From Lentimicrobiaceae bacterium (GTDB lineage: Bacteria > Bacteroidota > Bacteroidia > Bacteroidales > F082), in the NCBI GenBank assembly GCA_015061295.1, contig SUWU01000003.1:1-64000 (forward strand): a DNA stretch of 64,000 nt, written 5' to 3'. The notes below the pieces were generated by a model. It ran no database searches. It was not told where the DNA came from and was given only the letters and a program-made list of their open reading frames with translations. The translations under genes were made by a program, and so were the position numbers. Of this stretch, positions 1-8,611 are shown in pieces. Each line of letters opens with the position of its first letter. The first letter of the stretch is position 1.

Positions 1-56
1 AAATCCTGAATCCATTGCAGATAGTCGTTGTCAAAGATGTTAATAGATTTATTCAT
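1..56 (-). CDS. N-terminus of a truncated gene, possibly YhcG/DUF1016-type nuclease
   Basis: Only the first 18 codons are inside the window; the gene runs off the left edge. Read on the minus strand from the ATG at 56, the peptide begins MNKSINIFDNDYLQWIQD. A perfect Bacteroidetes -7 box lies about 36 bases upstream, which supports this as a genuine start. The wording 'DNDYxQWIxD' resembles the beginning of YhcG-like PDDEXK proteins (DUF1016), but 18 residues cannot establish a family, so the function is a guess. Confidence 0.5.
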   Translation of the reverse strand, partial: MNKSINIFDNDYLQWIQD

Positions 57-91
57 GATTAAAAAGTTTCATAGTAAAATTTTGATTTTTG

Positions 92-99
92 CAAAGATA
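92..99 (-). promoter_or_regulatory. -7 box for the truncated left-edge gene
   Basis: The minus strand reads TATCTTTG, a perfect match to the Bacteroidetes TAnnTTTG -7 element, 36 bases before the ATG at 56. The rest of 57-265 is AT-rich intergenic sequence shared with the divergent gene to the right. Confidence 0.6.
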
Positions 100-200
100 T
101 AAATAAGAATTATATGTTTTACAAAATAAATCTTGAATTTGAAACTCTAAACATAAAACCGCTTTAGATTTTAACCCAAAAGTTTTAAACAAAAAAAAGT

Positions 201-243
201 CTGTTGACTGTTGTCAGTTATCTGTTGACTTTCGTTATCTTTG
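201..243 (+). promoter_or_regulatory. Promoter of the NAD(P)HX repair gene, with a direct repeat
   Basis: TATCTTTG at 236-243 matches the Bacteroidetes -7 box, 22 bases before the ATG. Upstream, CTGTTGACT occurs twice, at 201-209 and 222-230, with start points 21 bases apart (about two helical turns). That spacing could suit a dimeric regulator, but the motif also resembles the simple intergenic repeats seen elsewhere in the window. Confidence 0.5.
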
Positions 244-265
244 TAGAAACAAAATATCTGATAAA

Positions 266-1810
266 ATGAAGATTCTTCCTGTTGAAAAGATTAGAGAAGC
301 TGATGCTTTTACTATTGAAAATGAACCTATTGCTTCAATAGATTTGATGGAACGTGCGGCTTCTAAGGTCTATGAGTGGTTTATGAAACGCTGCAAGACT
401 AAGGAAGTGAATGTTAAAATTTTTTGTGGTATCGGTAATAATGGAGGCGACGGTCTCGCTCTCGCTCGTATGCTTTTCTTCACGGGAATAATACCGCAGG
501 TTTTCGTCGTGCGTTTTTCTGATAAAATGAGCCGCGACTGTGAGATGAATTTCAATCGTTTGAAAGAAGAAACAGAGACTCCAATGTACGATATTTTCTC
601 CGAAGACGATTTCCCTCTGATAAATGAGAAGGATATTGTTGTTGATGCGATTTTCGGTTCTGGCTTGAATAGAAATATCGAAGGCTTTGCAGCAGAACTG
701 ATTAAACATCTTAATGACAATAACGCCATACGAATCGCTATCGACATTCCATCGGGACTTTGGGAAAGACAACGAGTAGAGACGCAGAGTCTCAGAGACA
801 CAGAGTCTCAAAGTCAGTGTCAGAGTCAGAGTCAAAGTCCTGATTTCATCTTCAAAGCCGATTATACTTTGTCATTTCAATTTCCGAAGCTTGCTTTCAT
901 GTTTCCGGAGAATGATGCCTTTGTAGGAAGATGGGAAGTCTTGGATATTGGTCTGCATAAGGATTTCATTGATAATGTGGAGACTTTGAACTTCTATACT
1001 ACAGAAGACATGGCGATGCCGATATTACGTAAGCGTACAAAATTCTCTCATAAAGGTACTTACGGTCACGCTTTGTTGGTGGCGGGTTCTTCGGGCAAGA
1101 CGGGAGCTGCTCTTCTCGCGGCGGAGGCTTGTCTCCGTACGGGCGTCGGGCTTCTCACCGCTCATCTTCCGAAAGATGCTCTTCTCCCGATGCAGATTTA
1201 TCTGCCGGAAGCGATGACGAGCATCGACAAATCTGAGACTCATTGTACTGAAATAGATGACATTATTCCATATACTGCAATCGGCGTCGGTCCAGGGATA
1301 GGTAAGAATGCTGAAACGGCGACTTTGTTGAAGAAGATAATACAAGAAGCGACGCAGCCTTTGGTGTTAGATGCTGACGCTCTTAATATAATTTCAGAAA
1401 ATCCTACATGGCTCTCGTTCCTTCCTGATAACACGATACTTACGCCGCATCCGAAAGAGTTTGAGCGTTTGTTTGGGAAGACGAATAATTCATACGAACG
1501 TCTTGAACTTCAAAGAAAGATGTCTGTCACACATAATATAATCATCGTTCTGAAAGGAGCTCATACAGCAATAACATTTCCCAACGGAACATGTTTCTTC
1601 AACTCGACGGGTAATCCTGGAATGGCGACGGCTGGCAGTGGCGATGTCTTGACGGGAATGATATTGTCGCTTCTCGCTCAACGATATACGCCTCAGGAAG
1701 CGGCTCTTCTCGGAGTCTATCTTCACGGCAAAGCTGGCGATTATGCTGCAAATGAAGTAGGGGAGAACTCGATGATTGCGAGAGACATAATAAAGTCTAT
1801 AAGTCTATAA
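266..1810 (+). CDS. nnr: Bifunctional NAD(P)H-hydrate epimerase / ADP-dependent NAD(P)H-hydrate dehydratase
   Basis: This enzyme repairs hydrated NADH and NADPH (NADHX, NADPHX) in the cytoplasm: the N-terminal half interconverts epimers and the C-terminal half dehydrates the S form using ADP. The YjeF-N epimerase domain covers about residues 1-230, with the glycine-rich GIGNNGGDG at 55-63 and DAIFGSG at 127-133. The carbohydrate-kinase-like dehydratase domain follows, with the NPGMATAGSGD motif near residues 450-460. The length of 514 residues is close to the usual ~500. Oddity: between PSG and the KADYTLSF strand there is a Gln/Ser-rich insertion (about 168-192) encoded by tandem DNA repeats. 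The last codons (IKSISL) also come from a repeated AAGTCTAT unit. It has its own promoter and no operon partner. Confidence 0.93.
   Translation: MKILPVEKIREADAFTIENEPIASIDLMERAASKVYEWFMKRCKTKEVNVKIFCGIGNNGGDGLALARMLFFTGIIPQVFVVRFSDKMSRDCEMNFNRLKEETETPMYDIFSEDDFPLINEKDIVVDAIFGSGLNRNIEGFAAELIKHLNDNNAIRIAIDIPSGLWERQRVETQSLRDTESQSQCQSQSQSPDFIFKADYTLSFQFPKLAFMFPENDAFVGRWEVLDIGLHKDFIDNVETLNFYTTEDMAMPILRKRTKFSHKGTYGHALLVAGSSGKTGAALLAAEACLRTGVGLLTAHLPKDALLPMQIYLPEAMTSIDKSETHCTEIDDIIPYTAIGVGPGIGKNAETATLLKKIIQEATQPLVLDADALNIISENPTWLSFLPDNTILTPHPKEFERLFGKTNNSYERLELQRKMSVTHNIIIVLKGAHTAITFPNGTCFFNSTGNPGMATAGSGDVLTGMILSLLAQRYTPQEAALLGVYLHGKAGDYAANEVGENSMIARDIIKSISL
776..838 (+). repeat. In-frame tandem repeat inside the epimerase domain
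   Basis: CAGAGTCTCA occurs at 785-794 and 801-810 (period 16), followed by four hexamers at 815-838: CAGTGT, CAGAGT, CAGAGT, CAAAGT. The hexamers lie in frame and encode Gln-Cys/Ser dipeptides. The block begins with GTAGAGACGC (776-785), which matches the first ten bases of the 13-base intergenic repeat found at 1827 and 53253. Confidence 0.75.
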
Positions 1811-1826
1811 GTCACCGAGTCACCAA

Positions 1827-1855
1827 GTAGAGACGCGTCAATGATACAATGAAAA
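1827..1855 (+). repeat. Dispersed repeat copy, core GTAGAGACGCGTC
   Basis: The 13-base core at 1827-1839 is identical to 53253-53265, and similarity continues for about 15 further bases (ATGA, A/T-rich, ATGAAA). The core ends in the palindrome GACGCGTC. It follows the gene end directly, after GTCACCGAGTCACC. It may be a small intergenic repeat family of this genome. Confidence 0.6.
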
Positions 1856-2005
1856 TTAACACACATTTACATGTCTGTTTTAAATATTTATTTTTTTGTT
1901 AAACAATTTTAAGTTATCATTTTTCGTTTTGTTAATAAATGTTAAAATCATAAAAAAATCTGTATCTATTAGGAATAATCTTTACTTTTTAAGAAAATAT
2001 TGTTG

Positions 2006-2013
2006 TAATTTTG
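2006..2013 (+). promoter_or_regulatory. -7 box for porX
   Basis: TAATTTTG fits TAnnTTTG and sits 14 bases before the ATG at 2027, implying a very short leader. The sequence upstream (1860-2005) is AT-rich, with no other signal that I can read. Confidence 0.6.
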
Positions 2014-2026
2014 TTTACTGAAAAAA

Positions 2027-3589
2027 ATGACTATGATAAAGACACGTATTCTTTGGGCTGATGATGAGATAGAACTTCTCAGACCTCATATTATGTTTCT
2101 TGAAAAGAAAGGCTATGAAGTTGTTACTACTAACAACGGCAGTGAGGCTATTGATCTGGTCAGGGAGCAGCATTTTGATATAGTTTTCTTAGACGAGCAG
2201 ATGCCTGGTATCTCTGGTGTTGAGACGTTGGAGAGAATCAAAGCGGAATATCCTAATCTTCCTATTGTGATGATTACTAAGAGTGAGGAGGAGAGTATCA
2301 TGGAAGATGCCATCGGAAGTAAGATTGCAGATTATCTGATAAAACCTGTAAATCCTAATCAGATTTTACTTTCTCTGAAAAGAAATCTCGAACAGAAACA
2401 GCTTGTCGAGGAGAAATCGACGTCCAAGTATCAGCAGGAATTTCGTAAGATTGGAATGGATATAAATAACAACCTCAATTATAATGAATGGGTTGACGTT
2501 TATAAGAACCTGACACGCTGGGAGTTGGAACTGCAAAAATCTAATGACGAGGGAATTAAAGAAGTTCTTTCGATGCAGAAATTGGAAGCTGATAATGTTT
2601 TTTCTCGTTATGTAGAACGTAATTACACAAGTTGGGTTCAGCCTGATTGCGACGATAAACCTACACTATCTCATACTTTAATCAGAGATAAAGTCATTCC
2701 TCGTATTGATGATAGCGATAAACCATTGTTTGTCATACTTATAGATAACCTTCGTTATGACCAGTGGAAGTCGATACAGACTTTGTTGGAACCTTATTTC
2801 CGTACCGAAAACGATGATGTTTATTATAGTATCTTACCAACGACTACTCAGTATGCACGTAATTCTATCTTCGCAGGTCTGATGCCGTTGGAGATAAAAC
2901 GTCGATTCCCTAAATATTGGGTCGATGAGGAAGACGAAGGAACTAAGAATCAGTATGAAGGTGAACTGCTTGGAGAACAGCTACGTCGTTTTGGAAAGAA
3001 CATAAGATATTCGTATAACAAAGTTCTTAATCTTGCTGCAGGAAAGAAACTTGCAGAGCAGATGTCGGATCTGATGCAGAATAAATTGAACGTGATTGTA
3101 TATAACTTCGTTGATATGTTATCACATGCTCGTACCGAGATGGAGATAATCAGGGAGTTGGCTTCTGATGAAGAAGCATATCGTTCGCTGATGCTTTCAT
3201 GGTTTGAACACTCATCGCTTTTCGATATCATGAAATTCATCTCGCATAAAAAATGTGATGTGATAGTCACTACAGATCATGGCTCGGTTTGGGTTAAAGA
3301 TCCAGTGAAGATTTTGGGTGATAAAGCTGTTAACACAAATCTTCGTTACAAATATGGTAAGAGCTTAAAATATAACGCTAAGGAAGTCTTTGAAATCCGT
3401 GACCCTGAAAAGATTTTCCTGCCCAAAGTGAACGTAAGTACGAGTTATGTTTTCTGTCGTTCCAACGACTTCTTTGCTTATCCGAATAATTATAACTACT
3501 ACGTTAATTATTATAAAAACACATTCCAACATGGTGGCATTTCTATGAATGAGATGCTTGTCCCTGTTGCATATCTGAAAAGTAAATAA
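2027..3589 (+). CDS. porX: T9SS response regulator PorX: receiver plus PglZ domain
   Basis: PorX controls type IX secretion gene expression together with a histidine kinase (PorY) and an ECF sigma factor in studied Bacteroidetes. The receiver domain is residues 1-125, with acidic D12/D13, phospho-acceptor D56 and conserved K106. A linker leads to a C-terminal PglZ (alkaline-phosphatase fold) domain, with LIDNLRYDQW around residue 238 and TTDHGSVWVKDP around 418. These motifs match the metal-binding residues expected for its reported phosphodiesterase activity. The length of 520 residues is typical. A second in-frame ATG lies two codons downstream (2033). It is followed 9 bases later by tsaE, so the two are probably cotranscribed. 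No porY is in the window. Confidence 0.93.
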   Translation: MTMIKTRILWADDEIELLRPHIMFLEKKGYEVVTTNNGSEAIDLVREQHFDIVFLDEQMPGISGVETLERIKAEYPNLPIVMITKSEEESIMEDAIGSKIADYLIKPVNPNQILLSLKRNLEQKQLVEEKSTSKYQQEFRKIGMDINNNLNYNEWVDVYKNLTRWELELQKSNDEGIKEVLSMQKLEADNVFSRYVERNYTSWVQPDCDDKPTLSHTLIRDKVIPRIDDSDKPLFVILIDNLRYDQWKSIQTLLEPYFRTENDDVYYSILPTTTQYARNSIFAGLMPLEIKRRFPKYWVDEEDEGTKNQYEGELLGEQLRRFGKNIRYSYNKVLNLAAGKKLAEQMSDLMQNKLNVIVYNFVDMLSHARTEMEIIRELASDEEAYRSLMLSWFEHSSLFDIMKFISHKKCDVIVTTDHGSVWVKDPVKILGDKAVNTNLRYKYGKSLKYNAKEVFEIRDPEKIFLPKVNVSTSYVFCRSNDFFAYPNNYNYYVNYYKNTFQHGGISMNEMLVPVAYLKSK

Positions 3590-3598
3590 AATATAACA

Positions 3599-4030
3599 AT
3601 GCAAGAAATAACATTTGAAATAAATAATATCGAGGAGTTATCTAAAGTTTCTGACGTGCTGATAAGTTGGCGCGATAAATCTAATATCGTAGCTTTTTAT
3701 GGAAATATGGGGGCAGGGAAGACTACTTTGATAAAAAATCTTTGTTCAAAATTAGGTGTGCAAGACGAGGTTAACAGCCCGACTTTCGCTTTGGTAAATG
3801 AATATCAGACAGATACTTTTGATTCCATTTTCCACTTTGATTTTTATAGAATTAAAAGTTTAGAGGAAGTCTTTGACATTGGTTATGAAGATTATTTTTA
3901 TGGAGGTTGCCTTTGTCTTTTAGAATGGCCAGAACTCATTGATCCTCTGATGCCTGAGCATTTTATCAAAGTCGAAATTTCGTTAGGAGACACTGATAGT
4001 AGTAGAAAAATTAGATGTTCGGTATTATAA
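3599..4030 (+). CDS. tsaE: tRNA threonylcarbamoyladenosine biosynthesis ATPase TsaE
   Basis: TsaE is the small P-loop ATPase that works with TsaB and TsaD to form the universal t6A37 modification on ANN-decoding tRNAs. The Walker A motif GNMGAGKTT lies near residue 35. The segments NSPTFALVNEY and FHFDFYRI, followed by LLEWPE, are hallmarks of the family. The length of 143 residues is normal. It follows porX by 9 bases and probably shares its transcript; this pairing has no obvious functional meaning. Confidence 0.95.
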   Translation: MQEITFEINNIEELSKVSDVLISWRDKSNIVAFYGNMGAGKTTLIKNLCSKLGVQDEVNSPTFALVNEYQTDTFDSIFHFDFYRIKSLEEVFDIGYEDYFYGGCLCLLEWPELIDPLMPEHFIKVEISLGDTDSSRKIRCSVL

Positions 4031-4072
4031 ATGATTAACAATTATTTTTTATCTAATAAATTGTAATTATTC

Positions 4073-4102
4073 TTGAAAATATTCATAAAATATTTATCTT
4101 TG
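4073..4102 (+). promoter_or_regulatory. Promoter of the glycan unit starting at 4122
   Basis: TTG at 4073-4075 is followed by a 19-base spacer and TATCTTTG at 4095-4102, a textbook Bacteroidetes promoter. The ATG lies 19 bases beyond the -7 box. Its presence separates the dehydrogenase from tsaE. Confidence 0.75.
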
Positions 4103-4121
4103 TCAGTTAAATATTGAAACG

Positions 4122-5102
4122 ATGAAGAAAATAGTTTTTGTTGGTAGTGGTGCCATTGCAACAGCAGTAGGTAATGTCTTAGCAAGAAAAGGAATGTATG
4201 ACGTTACACTTTTGTCTATCGAGAAAGAAGTTGTAGAATCAATAAACAATCAACGACTTAATATCTCATATTTTCCTAATGTAAAATTATCGAGAACGCT
4301 TAAGGCTTCATCAGACATAAATATATTGGGAGACGCTGATGTGATTTTTATGGCGATACCATCTACAGCAGTAGTAGATTATTTGTTTGAAAATAAGAAA
4401 TATCTTAATCCAAGAGCCATAATTGTTAACCTTGCCAAAGGCTTCGGAAAAGATGACAAGCTCATTCCTGATTGTGTGAGGACATTTTTGGTAAATCCTA
4501 TACTTACTATGAAAGGTCCTTCTTTTGCCAGAGAGATCATCAATCGTCAAGAAACAGGCTTTACTCTTGCATCTTATACTAATGAATATTTTAACGATAT
4601 AGCTGATTTATTTGAGAACACAAACATATATTTCGATTATTCCAACGATATTAACGGAGTGGAATATGCAAGTATATTAAAAAATATTTATGCTATTATC
4701 ATCGGAATGCTTGACGCTAATTACGACTCTGCTAATATGCGTTCTCTTATCATAACTAAGGCTATCAATGAGATGCGTAACTTATTGATAAGTTTCGGAG
4801 GAAAAGACATCACTATGTTTAACTATTGCGGTTTCGGTGACTTTTCACTTACAGCACTTAACGACTTGAGTCGTAACAGAACACTCGGACTTCTTATCGG
4901 CAAAGGTTTCTTTAATAGTGGAATATCAGAAAAAGTGGTGCTTGAAGGCCGCATAGCAGTAGATGTCTTCTATCAAAAAGTACAAGATAGTCAGATAGAT
5001 ATAAATGCCTATCCTCTTATGTCGGAACTTTATCATGTATTCAACGACAATGATTATCCTACAAAGAAATTCGTCAAAAATATCTTGAATAAGATTAAGT
5101 AA
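4122..5102 (+). CDS. NAD(P)-dependent glycerol-3-phosphate dehydrogenase family protein (GpsA-like)
   Basis: The protein has the GpsA fold throughout: the Rossmann motif GSGAIATAVG at 8-17, the AKGFGK segment near 105, GPSFARE near 133, the catalytic-type lysine in EYASILKN near 186, and FGDFSLTALNDLSRNR in the C-terminal domain. GpsA reduces dihydroxyacetone phosphate to sn-glycerol 3-phosphate. The motifs are somewhat divergent (GFGDF where G-x-GDL is usual). It heads a unit with a flippase, a glycosyltransferase and a methyltransferase, so it could supply glycerol phosphate for a surface polymer rather than for phospholipid. Whether it is the cell's only gpsA cannot be told from this window. 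Confidence 0.75.
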   Translation: MKKIVFVGSGAIATAVGNVLARKGMYDVTLLSIEKEVVESINNQRLNISYFPNVKLSRTLKASSDINILGDADVIFMAIPSTAVVDYLFENKKYLNPRAIIVNLAKGFGKDDKLIPDCVRTFLVNPILTMKGPSFAREIINRQETGFTLASYTNEYFNDIADLFENTNIYFDYSNDINGVEYASILKNIYAIIIGMLDANYDSANMRSLIITKAINEMRNLLISFGGKDITMFNYCGFGDFSLTALNDLSRNRTLGLLIGKGFFNSGISEKVVLEGRIAVDVFYQKVQDSQIDINAYPLMSELYHVFNDNDYPTKKFVKNILNKIK

Positions 5103-5144
5103 TTATATACTTCCGTTGTTAATTGTAAACTGTTAATTGAAATA

Positions 5145-6677
5145 ATGGGTGTCGTAGTCCGTCAGAGTATCAAAGGTACGATAATGAATTATATCGGAGT
5201 ATTCGTTGGCTTTATAACGACATTCTTTATTGTTACTAAATATCTTACCACTGAAGAAGTCGGATTGACACGTGTTCTCGTTGACGCTTCGATTTTGTTA
5301 TCGGGTTTGGCACAACTTGGAACAAACACGTCTTCAATGCGATATTATCCATATTTCAAAGACGAGAAAGAAAAAGATCATGGATTCTTTGGCTGGTCGC
5401 TAATAATACCATTCTTTGGGTTTGTTATATTTACAATATTATTCTTTATATTCAAACAGCCAATAATCAATTATTTCTCAAAAAACTCCGAGCTCTTCAT
5501 TGACTATATTTATTTCGTCATCCCGATGGCCTTCTTCATGATGTATCTCACTGTCTTTGAAACAAATTCCAATCTTCTCTTGCGTATAGTCGTACCTAAG
5601 TTTATTCGTGAAGTGGGAATACGTCTTATGACATTGGTAGTTTATCTGCTTTATGCTTTCAATGTACTTAATCTCGATGGAATGGTGATAAGTCTTTGTG
5701 CTTCATACGGAATAGCAACAATACTTAATATAATTTATCTTCTATCATTAAAAAAAGTATCTTTTAAGATAGAGCCTTCGTATGTGTCGAAATGGTTGCG
5801 TAAGGACTTCATCTTTTATACTCTGTTTTTGATAGCAACATCTCTTGCAGGAAACATAATACCTGTGCTCAATACTTTCTTTGTATCTGGAAAACTTGGT
5901 CTTGCTGTTGCGGGAATCAATACCATTGCGGTTTATATAGCAAGCATAGTGGAAATACCTTATCGTTCACTCTCTGCAATATCGCGACCTCATATATCTC
6001 AAGGTATGAAAGATGGCGATATTTTAACAGTTAATACCTTGATTAAGAATGTGTCGCTACATCAGTTTATCGCTTCATCATTCATTTTCTTTCTAATATG
6101 GATCAACATAGATTTAATATACAGCATAATTCCTAATGGTGATATTTATGAAGAGGCTAAACTCGTAGTGTTAATTCTCGCTCTCGTAAAAATTATTAAC
6201 ACTTCTCTTAATGTGGGATTGACAGTATTGAGTTATTCAAAATATTACTATTACTCTCTTTTGTTTACAATAATATTGACCACAGTGGCAATATTTATGA
6301 ATATCAAATTGATTCCAAAGTTTGGCATGGAGGGCGCAGCCTTGGCATCGTTATCTTCCTATATTATATATTACATATTCTTATTAACATTTGTTGCATA
6401 TAAAATCAAAATATCTCCTTTCTCCATTAAAGAATTTTATGTACTGTTGATAATATTCTCTCTGTTTATATTAAACTCATTGATACAAAATCATATATCA
6501 AAATATATAATATTATTGTTTGATGTTGAAATTGTTGGAATGATATTAGATTCATTTGTCAGGACAGTAATATTATCATTAATAGGAATTATATATATAT
6601 ATAAACTAAACATTTCCAAACAACTAAATGATATTATCGACAAGGTATTGTCGTTATTTAAATTGACAAAAACATAA
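5145..6677 (+). CDS. Polysaccharide flippase (Wzx/MATE-like, MOP superfamily)
   Basis: This is a 510-residue, very hydrophobic protein with roughly 14 predicted membrane helices. It opens with the typical 'SIKGTIMNYIGVFVGF' first helix and an 'YLTTEEVGL' loop seen in Wzx-type lipid-linked oligosaccharide flippases. The expected role is to move undecaprenyl-linked glycan across the inner membrane. It starts 42 bases after the GpsA-like gene and ends one base before the GT4 gene, so cotranscription is likely. The cargo cannot be inferred from sequence. Confidence 0.85.
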   Translation: MGVVVRQSIKGTIMNYIGVFVGFITTFFIVTKYLTTEEVGLTRVLVDASILLSGLAQLGTNTSSMRYYPYFKDEKEKDHGFFGWSLIIPFFGFVIFTILFFIFKQPIINYFSKNSELFIDYIYFVIPMAFFMMYLTVFETNSNLLLRIVVPKFIREVGIRLMTLVVYLLYAFNVLNLDGMVISLCASYGIATILNIIYLLSLKKVSFKIEPSYVSKWLRKDFIFYTLFLIATSLAGNIIPVLNTFFVSGKLGLAVAGINTIAVYIASIVEIPYRSLSAISRPHISQGMKDGDILTVNTLIKNVSLHQFIASSFIFFLIWINIDLIYSIIPNGDIYEEAKLVVLILALVKIINTSLNVGLTVLSYSKYYYYSLLFTIILTTVAIFMNIKLIPKFGMEGAALASLSSYIIYYIFLLTFVAYKIKISPFSIKEFYVLLIIFSLFILNSLIQNHISKYIILLFDVEIVGMILDSFVRTVILSLIGIIYIYKLNISKQLNDIIDKVLSLFKLTKT

Positions 6678-6678
6678 T

Positions 6679-7815
6679 ATGAAAATAATAATAGTAGGAC
6701 CTTCGCATCCTTATAGAGGTGGAATCGCTGCCTTCACAGATCGTTTAGCTGCTGAGTTTGTCGCTGAGAATGTGGATGTTGAATTATATACATTTACATT
6801 ACAGTATCCATCAATCCTGTTTCCAGGAAAGACTCAATACTCAGATGCACCTGCGCCTAATGACATTAGTATATTTAGAAGGATTAATTCTATAAATCCA
6901 CTCACATGGATTAAAACGGCTAAAGAGATAAAGACTAAAAATCCCGACATCGTGATATTTGCGTATTGGATGTCGTTTTTTGCCTCATGTTATGCTAAGA
7001 TGGCAAAGATTATAAAGAAAAACAAGGTGTCCCGTTGCATTGGCTTGGTTCATAATATGATGCCTCACGAACAATCTATCCTCGACAGATTGTTCTCTCC
7101 TCATTTTGTGAAAAGAATGGATGCTTTTGTTGCACTCTCTAAATCCGTTTTAGCAGATGTTTCAAGGTTAGATAACAAATCTAAGCCAAAGTATTTCTCG
7201 CCGCATCCTCTTTATGATCATTATGGTGATAAGGAAGATAAAGTTATGGCTATGAACAGTCTGTATATGGATAATAATTATAACTATCTGCTTTTCTTTG
7301 GCTTGATACGAGAATATAAAGGCTTAGATCTTCTGCTGAAAGCAATGTCTGACAAACGTTTGGATAAATATCCTTTGAAACTCATTGTGGCAGGGGAGTT
7401 TTATGAAAAGAAAGAACCATATCTGAAAATGATTGATGATTTGGATATTAATGACAAAGTAATTATATGCGACAAATATATCCCTGATGAGGAAGTGAAG
7501 AACTTCTTTAACCTTGCAGATATGGTCGTTCAACCATATAAGTCGGCAACACAAAGCGGTGTTACGCAAATAGCATATCACTTTGAAAAACCTATGTTGG
7601 TGACTGATGTTGGTGGTCTCAGAGAGATTGTCCCTAACGGGAAAGTAGGCTATGTAGTTGAAGCTGAGCCTTCAAAAATTGCCGGTGCAATTTGTGACTT
7701 CTATGATAATGAAAGAATAGAATATTTTGAAAGTAATATCATTGAAGAAAAAAAGAAATATGAATGGTCGAAGATGACTGAGACTATAATGAAATTGTAT
7801 AATGAAATTAAGTAA
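6679..7815 (+). CDS. Glycosyltransferase family 4
   Basis: The GT-B fold is evident: an N-terminal 'GPSHPYRGGIAAF' loop, LVHNMMPHE in the middle and the family-4 C-terminal block with LLFFGLIREYKGLDLLLKA (near 205) and a terminal acceptor/donor region ATQSGVTQIAYHFEKPMLVTD, where the usual E-x7-E is only partly conserved. It would transfer a nucleotide-activated sugar to a lipid-linked acceptor on the cytoplasmic face. It is packed between the flippase (1-base gap) and the methyltransferase (2-base gap), which argues for a shared glycan pathway. The donor sugar cannot be predicted. Confidence 0.88.
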   Translation: MKIIIVGPSHPYRGGIAAFTDRLAAEFVAENVDVELYTFTLQYPSILFPGKTQYSDAPAPNDISIFRRINSINPLTWIKTAKEIKTKNPDIVIFAYWMSFFASCYAKMAKIIKKNKVSRCIGLVHNMMPHEQSILDRLFSPHFVKRMDAFVALSKSVLADVSRLDNKSKPKYFSPHPLYDHYGDKEDKVMAMNSLYMDNNYNYLLFFGLIREYKGLDLLLKAMSDKRLDKYPLKLIVAGEFYEKKEPYLKMIDDLDINDKVIICDKYIPDEEVKNFFNLADMVVQPYKSATQSGVTQIAYHFEKPMLVTDVGGLREIVPNGKVGYVVEAEPSKIAGAICDFYDNERIEYFESNIIEEKKKYEWSKMTETIMKLYNEIK

Positions 7816-7817
7816 TC

Positions 7818-8591
7818 ATGAAGAAGATAATTTCACTCTTGACAAGGATATTTCCGCGACAATTCTTAATAAAATTTAGTTATTTATTCAGTTTCTTGAT
7901 AAGACCATTTTATTGGGGCAACAAAGTGGAATGTCCGGTATGTGGAAAACACTTTCGTAAGTTTCTACCTTATGGTTATGGCAACGCAATGGATAACAGA
8001 TTGTGCCCTAAGTGTTTGTCATTAGAAAGACACCGTTTATTGTGGCTTTATCTTAAAGAGAAGACGAATTTCTTTAACGACAATCTAAAAGTGTTACATT
8101 TCGCTCCAGAACAACCATTCTTAAAGAAATTTAAGAGTCTAAAAAACTTGGATTATACAACAGCTGATTTAGATTCTCCAATAGCGGATCTTCATCTCGA
8201 TGTAACAAACATTGATCTTCCCGATAATACCTACGATGTTGTGATTTGCAATCACGTCTTAGAACATGTTGATAATGTTGATAAAGCATTTTCAGAGATA
8301 AAAAGAATCTTGAAACAAGGAGGTTGGGCTATATTGATGGTGCCTATAAATCCCAGTGTAGATACTTTTGAAGATCCATCTATTACAGACCCAAAGGAGA
8401 GGGAGAGACTTTTCGGACAATATGATCATGTGCGTCAATTTGGTCGCGACTATGCAGAAGTTTTACAAAAAGCTGGTTTTGATGTCGATGCAGATCGATT
8501 ATATTATGAACTCACTGATGAGCAACGTGAAAGAATGAGACTTGCTCGCCCTGGAGAGGAACTTGTTTATAGAGTCATTAAAAACTCATAA
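7818..8591 (+). CDS. SAM-dependent methyltransferase with N-terminal Cys4 zinc-finger-like motif
   Basis: After a hydrophobic N-terminus (residues 1-35) the protein has CPVCGKHF (about 40) and CPKCLSLERHR (about 65), a probable Cys4 zinc site. A class I methyltransferase core follows, with VLHFAPEQ (motif I region), TADLDSP and VVICNHVLEHVDN typical of Methyltransf_11. As the last gene of the glycan unit it may methylate a sugar or a lipid carrier intermediate. A rRNA or small-molecule target is possible but has no contextual support. Confidence 0.8.
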   Translation: MKKIISLLTRIFPRQFLIKFSYLFSFLIRPFYWGNKVECPVCGKHFRKFLPYGYGNAMDNRLCPKCLSLERHRLLWLYLKEKTNFFNDNLKVLHFAPEQPFLKKFKSLKNLDYTTADLDSPIADLHLDVTNIDLPDNTYDVVICNHVLEHVDNVDKAFSEIKRILKQGGWAILMVPINPSVDTFEDPSITDPKERERLFGQYDHVRQFGRDYAEVLQKAGFDVDADRLYYELTDEQRERMRLARPGEELVYRVIKNS

Positions 8592-8611
8592 TACATAATT
8601 AAGATTATGAA

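Noticed and set aside
335-835. 166-residue minus-strand ORF beginning MTLTLTLTLRL within the NAD(P)HX repair gene
   Set aside because: The Thr-Leu repeat is only the complement of the Gln-Ser hexamers in the real gene; no promoter, and the plus-strand protein is a clear family match.
3599-4030. PglZ (in porX) as part of a BREX or Pgl defence system
   Set aside because: The PglZ domain is fused to a receiver, the known PorX architecture, and no brx/pgl genes are adjacent; the neighbour is tsaE.
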